The position numbers and the translations under genes are program-made. From a virus, in the IMG/VR virus record IMGVR_UViG_3300030333_007705, positions 1 through 64,000 of that record: a DNA stretch of 64,000 nucleotides; one strand, 5' to 3'. The notes beneath the pieces are model-generated. The model did not search any database and was not told the DNA's origin. It was given only the letters and a program-made list of their open reading frames with translations. Positions 62,897-64,000 of the stretch are shown here, in pieces (the first letter of the stretch is position 1; each line of letters opens with the position of its first letter).

Positions 62897-64000
62897 TTAT
62901 CCTCTTTTCTTGTTTAAGGAGCCTCGAAGCTCAAGGTCGACTTGTGATGGGTCCGATTTTGACATTTCAGCCAGCTGCTTTCTGTGCTGATATTTGAATC
63001 TTGTTTGACCATGCCAATATTCGCCTTCTCTTATAAACTTACTATCCATGTGCCCCTTTGTCAAGTCATTAATGTAATTTAAGCCAGCAATGGGGCCCAT
63101 GACGTTATTTGAATTCAAAACAATATCAACGTGGTGAGCAAAGCTAGTTTCAGAAAGTTGATGGCCGGTCTCGGCCAGGCGTAAGTGCAATATTATCTTT
63201 AGCCAATATTCATCTCCATACACCATCTCTTCAAGTTCGCTTTTTGGATCATCAGGCCCCGGCAGGGGCTGTCTATTCTCGTATTGTCTTTTTACAGTAT
63301 CAACAAAACAGTCTCCATCAAAAGAAGACTTATGAAATCTTAATTTAATATAAGAACTATACTGTCCATAGAAAGAACTGTAAAGATCAAACATGCTTTT
63401 TCTCAAGTTCTCAATTTCTCTTAAGTGTGATTTTTGATAGTAAACATCAAACACACTATCAAACTCCAGGCCATAATTTGCCAAGTATTTTGCAGCACCA
63501 GACACAAGCTCGGCGCCTTCCTCTAATCCAGTTTGCTTATTTTTTTTAAAATATTTGCCGCCGGAAGCAACATTAAAAACTATACGCCAAGGTGCGTTTC
63601 TATCGACCATAAAGCCAAACTTTCTAGCTGTTTCTACAAAGTGATCATAGTTGTAATCATTTACATATTGAGGAATCTTGTTGTTGGCTACTACATGAGG
63701 CTCACTAGCTATATCGATCATAAGCCCGCTTGCATATGGAGAGCAATGATTGGACAATATAAACCCAGTCATGGTGACCGGAAAATAGTAAGCAATTCTT
63801 GAAGCGTACCTTAAAAATTCGCGAACAAAATCATTAAAATCATGTATTTTTTCATGGCGGCGGTCCACGCTTAGGTACTCTTGCACGAAATTTACATACA
63901 TTTTTTGCATGTGCTTGCTGTAATTATAGGCAATATCACCACTCCTTTGAGCTTTATAAGCCTTGAGGAAGCGATTATACGGACTGTCTTTAACAAGGAA
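62897..64000 (-). CDS. Structural protein candidate, 5' end outside the window
   Basis: The frame stays open through to 64000 with no stop or convincing start, so the ATG at 63910 is probably internal. Features: HDFNDFVREFLRY, FPVTMTGFILSNHCSPYASG, GFMVDRNAPWRIVFNVASGG, and ELEEMVYGDEYWLKI. I recall this combination in structural proteins of T4-like marine phages. Function otherwise unknown. Confidence 0.65.
   Translation of the reverse strand, partial: FLVKDSPYNRFLKAYKAQRSGDIAYNYSKHMQKMYVNFVQEYLSVDRRHEKIHDFNDFVREFLRYASRIAYYFPVTMTGFILSNHCSPYASGLMIDIASEPHVVANNKIPQYVNDYNYDHFVETARKFGFMVDRNAPWRIVFNVASGGKYFKKNKQTGLEEGAELVSGAAKYLANYGLEFDSVFDVYYQKSHLREIENLRKSMFDLYSSFYGQYSSYIKLRFHKSSFDGDCFVDTVKRQYENRQPLPGPDDPKSELEEMVYGDEYWLKIILHLRLAETGHQLSETSFAHHVDIVLNSNNVMGPIAGLNYINDLTKGHMDSKFIREGEYWHGQTRFKYQHRKQLAEMSKSDPSQVDLELRGSLNKKRG

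Noticed and set aside
1-64000. CRISPR array or integrated prophage attachment site
   Set aside because: No direct repeats with regular spacers and no integrase gene were found; the tRNA genes show no repeated 3' end.

Overview
The window is a piece of a large tailed-phage genome (or phage-derived element). The evidence is a complete viral replication and nucleotide kit (C-family DNA polymerase, a short A-family polymerase, DnaB-type helicase, RecA/UvsX, FEN-type 5' nuclease, gp32-like SSB, ThyX, dUTPase, dCMP deaminase, class II ribonucleotide reductase), a phage-like sigma factor, three tRNA genes, chaperonins, very short intergenic distances and almost every gene on the minus strand. No integrase, terminase, portal or major capsid gene is visible, so the complete genome must be much larger. 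A VWA lipoprotein with five MopE-like C-N-G-x-D-D-D-C-D-G repeats and several other exported proteins point to a Myxococcota/Bradymonadota-like (former deltaproteobacterial) host. That is inference.

Layout. 1-12.7 kb: genes whose products begin with one of two short amphipathic N-terminal tags ending in (L/I/V)xE. I read these as T4-like capsid-targeting propeptides for proteins carried inside the virion: a kinase-fold protein, a protein with a broken Nudix box, a papain-like hydrolase and unknowns. Exported or lipoprotein genes lie among them. 12.8-13.2 kb is a gene-free, repeat-rich region. 13.2-31 kb is a visibly GC-richer island of about 60 small genes. It holds a sigma factor, a MoxR ATPase plus VWA/metallopeptidase pair and about 30 members of one small SH3/KOW-like family with an N-terminal (K/Q)VGDLV motif. 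Many of these family genes form overlapping arrays. The island has its own repeated promoter (TTTACY, 16-17 bp, TAnnnT, usually preceded by CC), an upstream inverted-repeat motif and two candidate small structured RNAs. 31-43 kb: a further tagged cargo gene, tRNA-Arg, tRNA-Ile/Met and tRNA-Leu, UV endonuclease, deformylase, PAP2 phosphatase, Hsp20, glutaredoxin, GroEL, a nuclease-like protein, ClpP and an acidic scaffold-like protein. 43.8-63 kb: nucleotide metabolism and replication. The last gene runs off the window.

How it fits together. The sigma factor is a candidate for reading the island's repeated promoter. Glutaredoxin can reduce the ribonucleotide reductase. ThyX, dUTPase, dCMP deaminase and IMPDH/GMPR feed dNTP supply to the polymerase, helicase and SSB group. 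GroEL and a distant GroES-like gene form a chaperonin pair.

The most unusual feature is at 20.8-22.8 kb. Eleven paralogous genes are joined so that 8 of 10 junctions overlap by exactly 14 nt. The same bases encode the last residues and stop of one protein (SESR/SASR-stop) and the start of the next (MKVGD/MQVGD), and the codons just before them supply the next gene's Shine-Dalgarno. A second array at 25.7-28.3 kb uses the same junction and includes a GIY-YIG nuclease. All functional calls come from reading motifs by eye; no database search was run.
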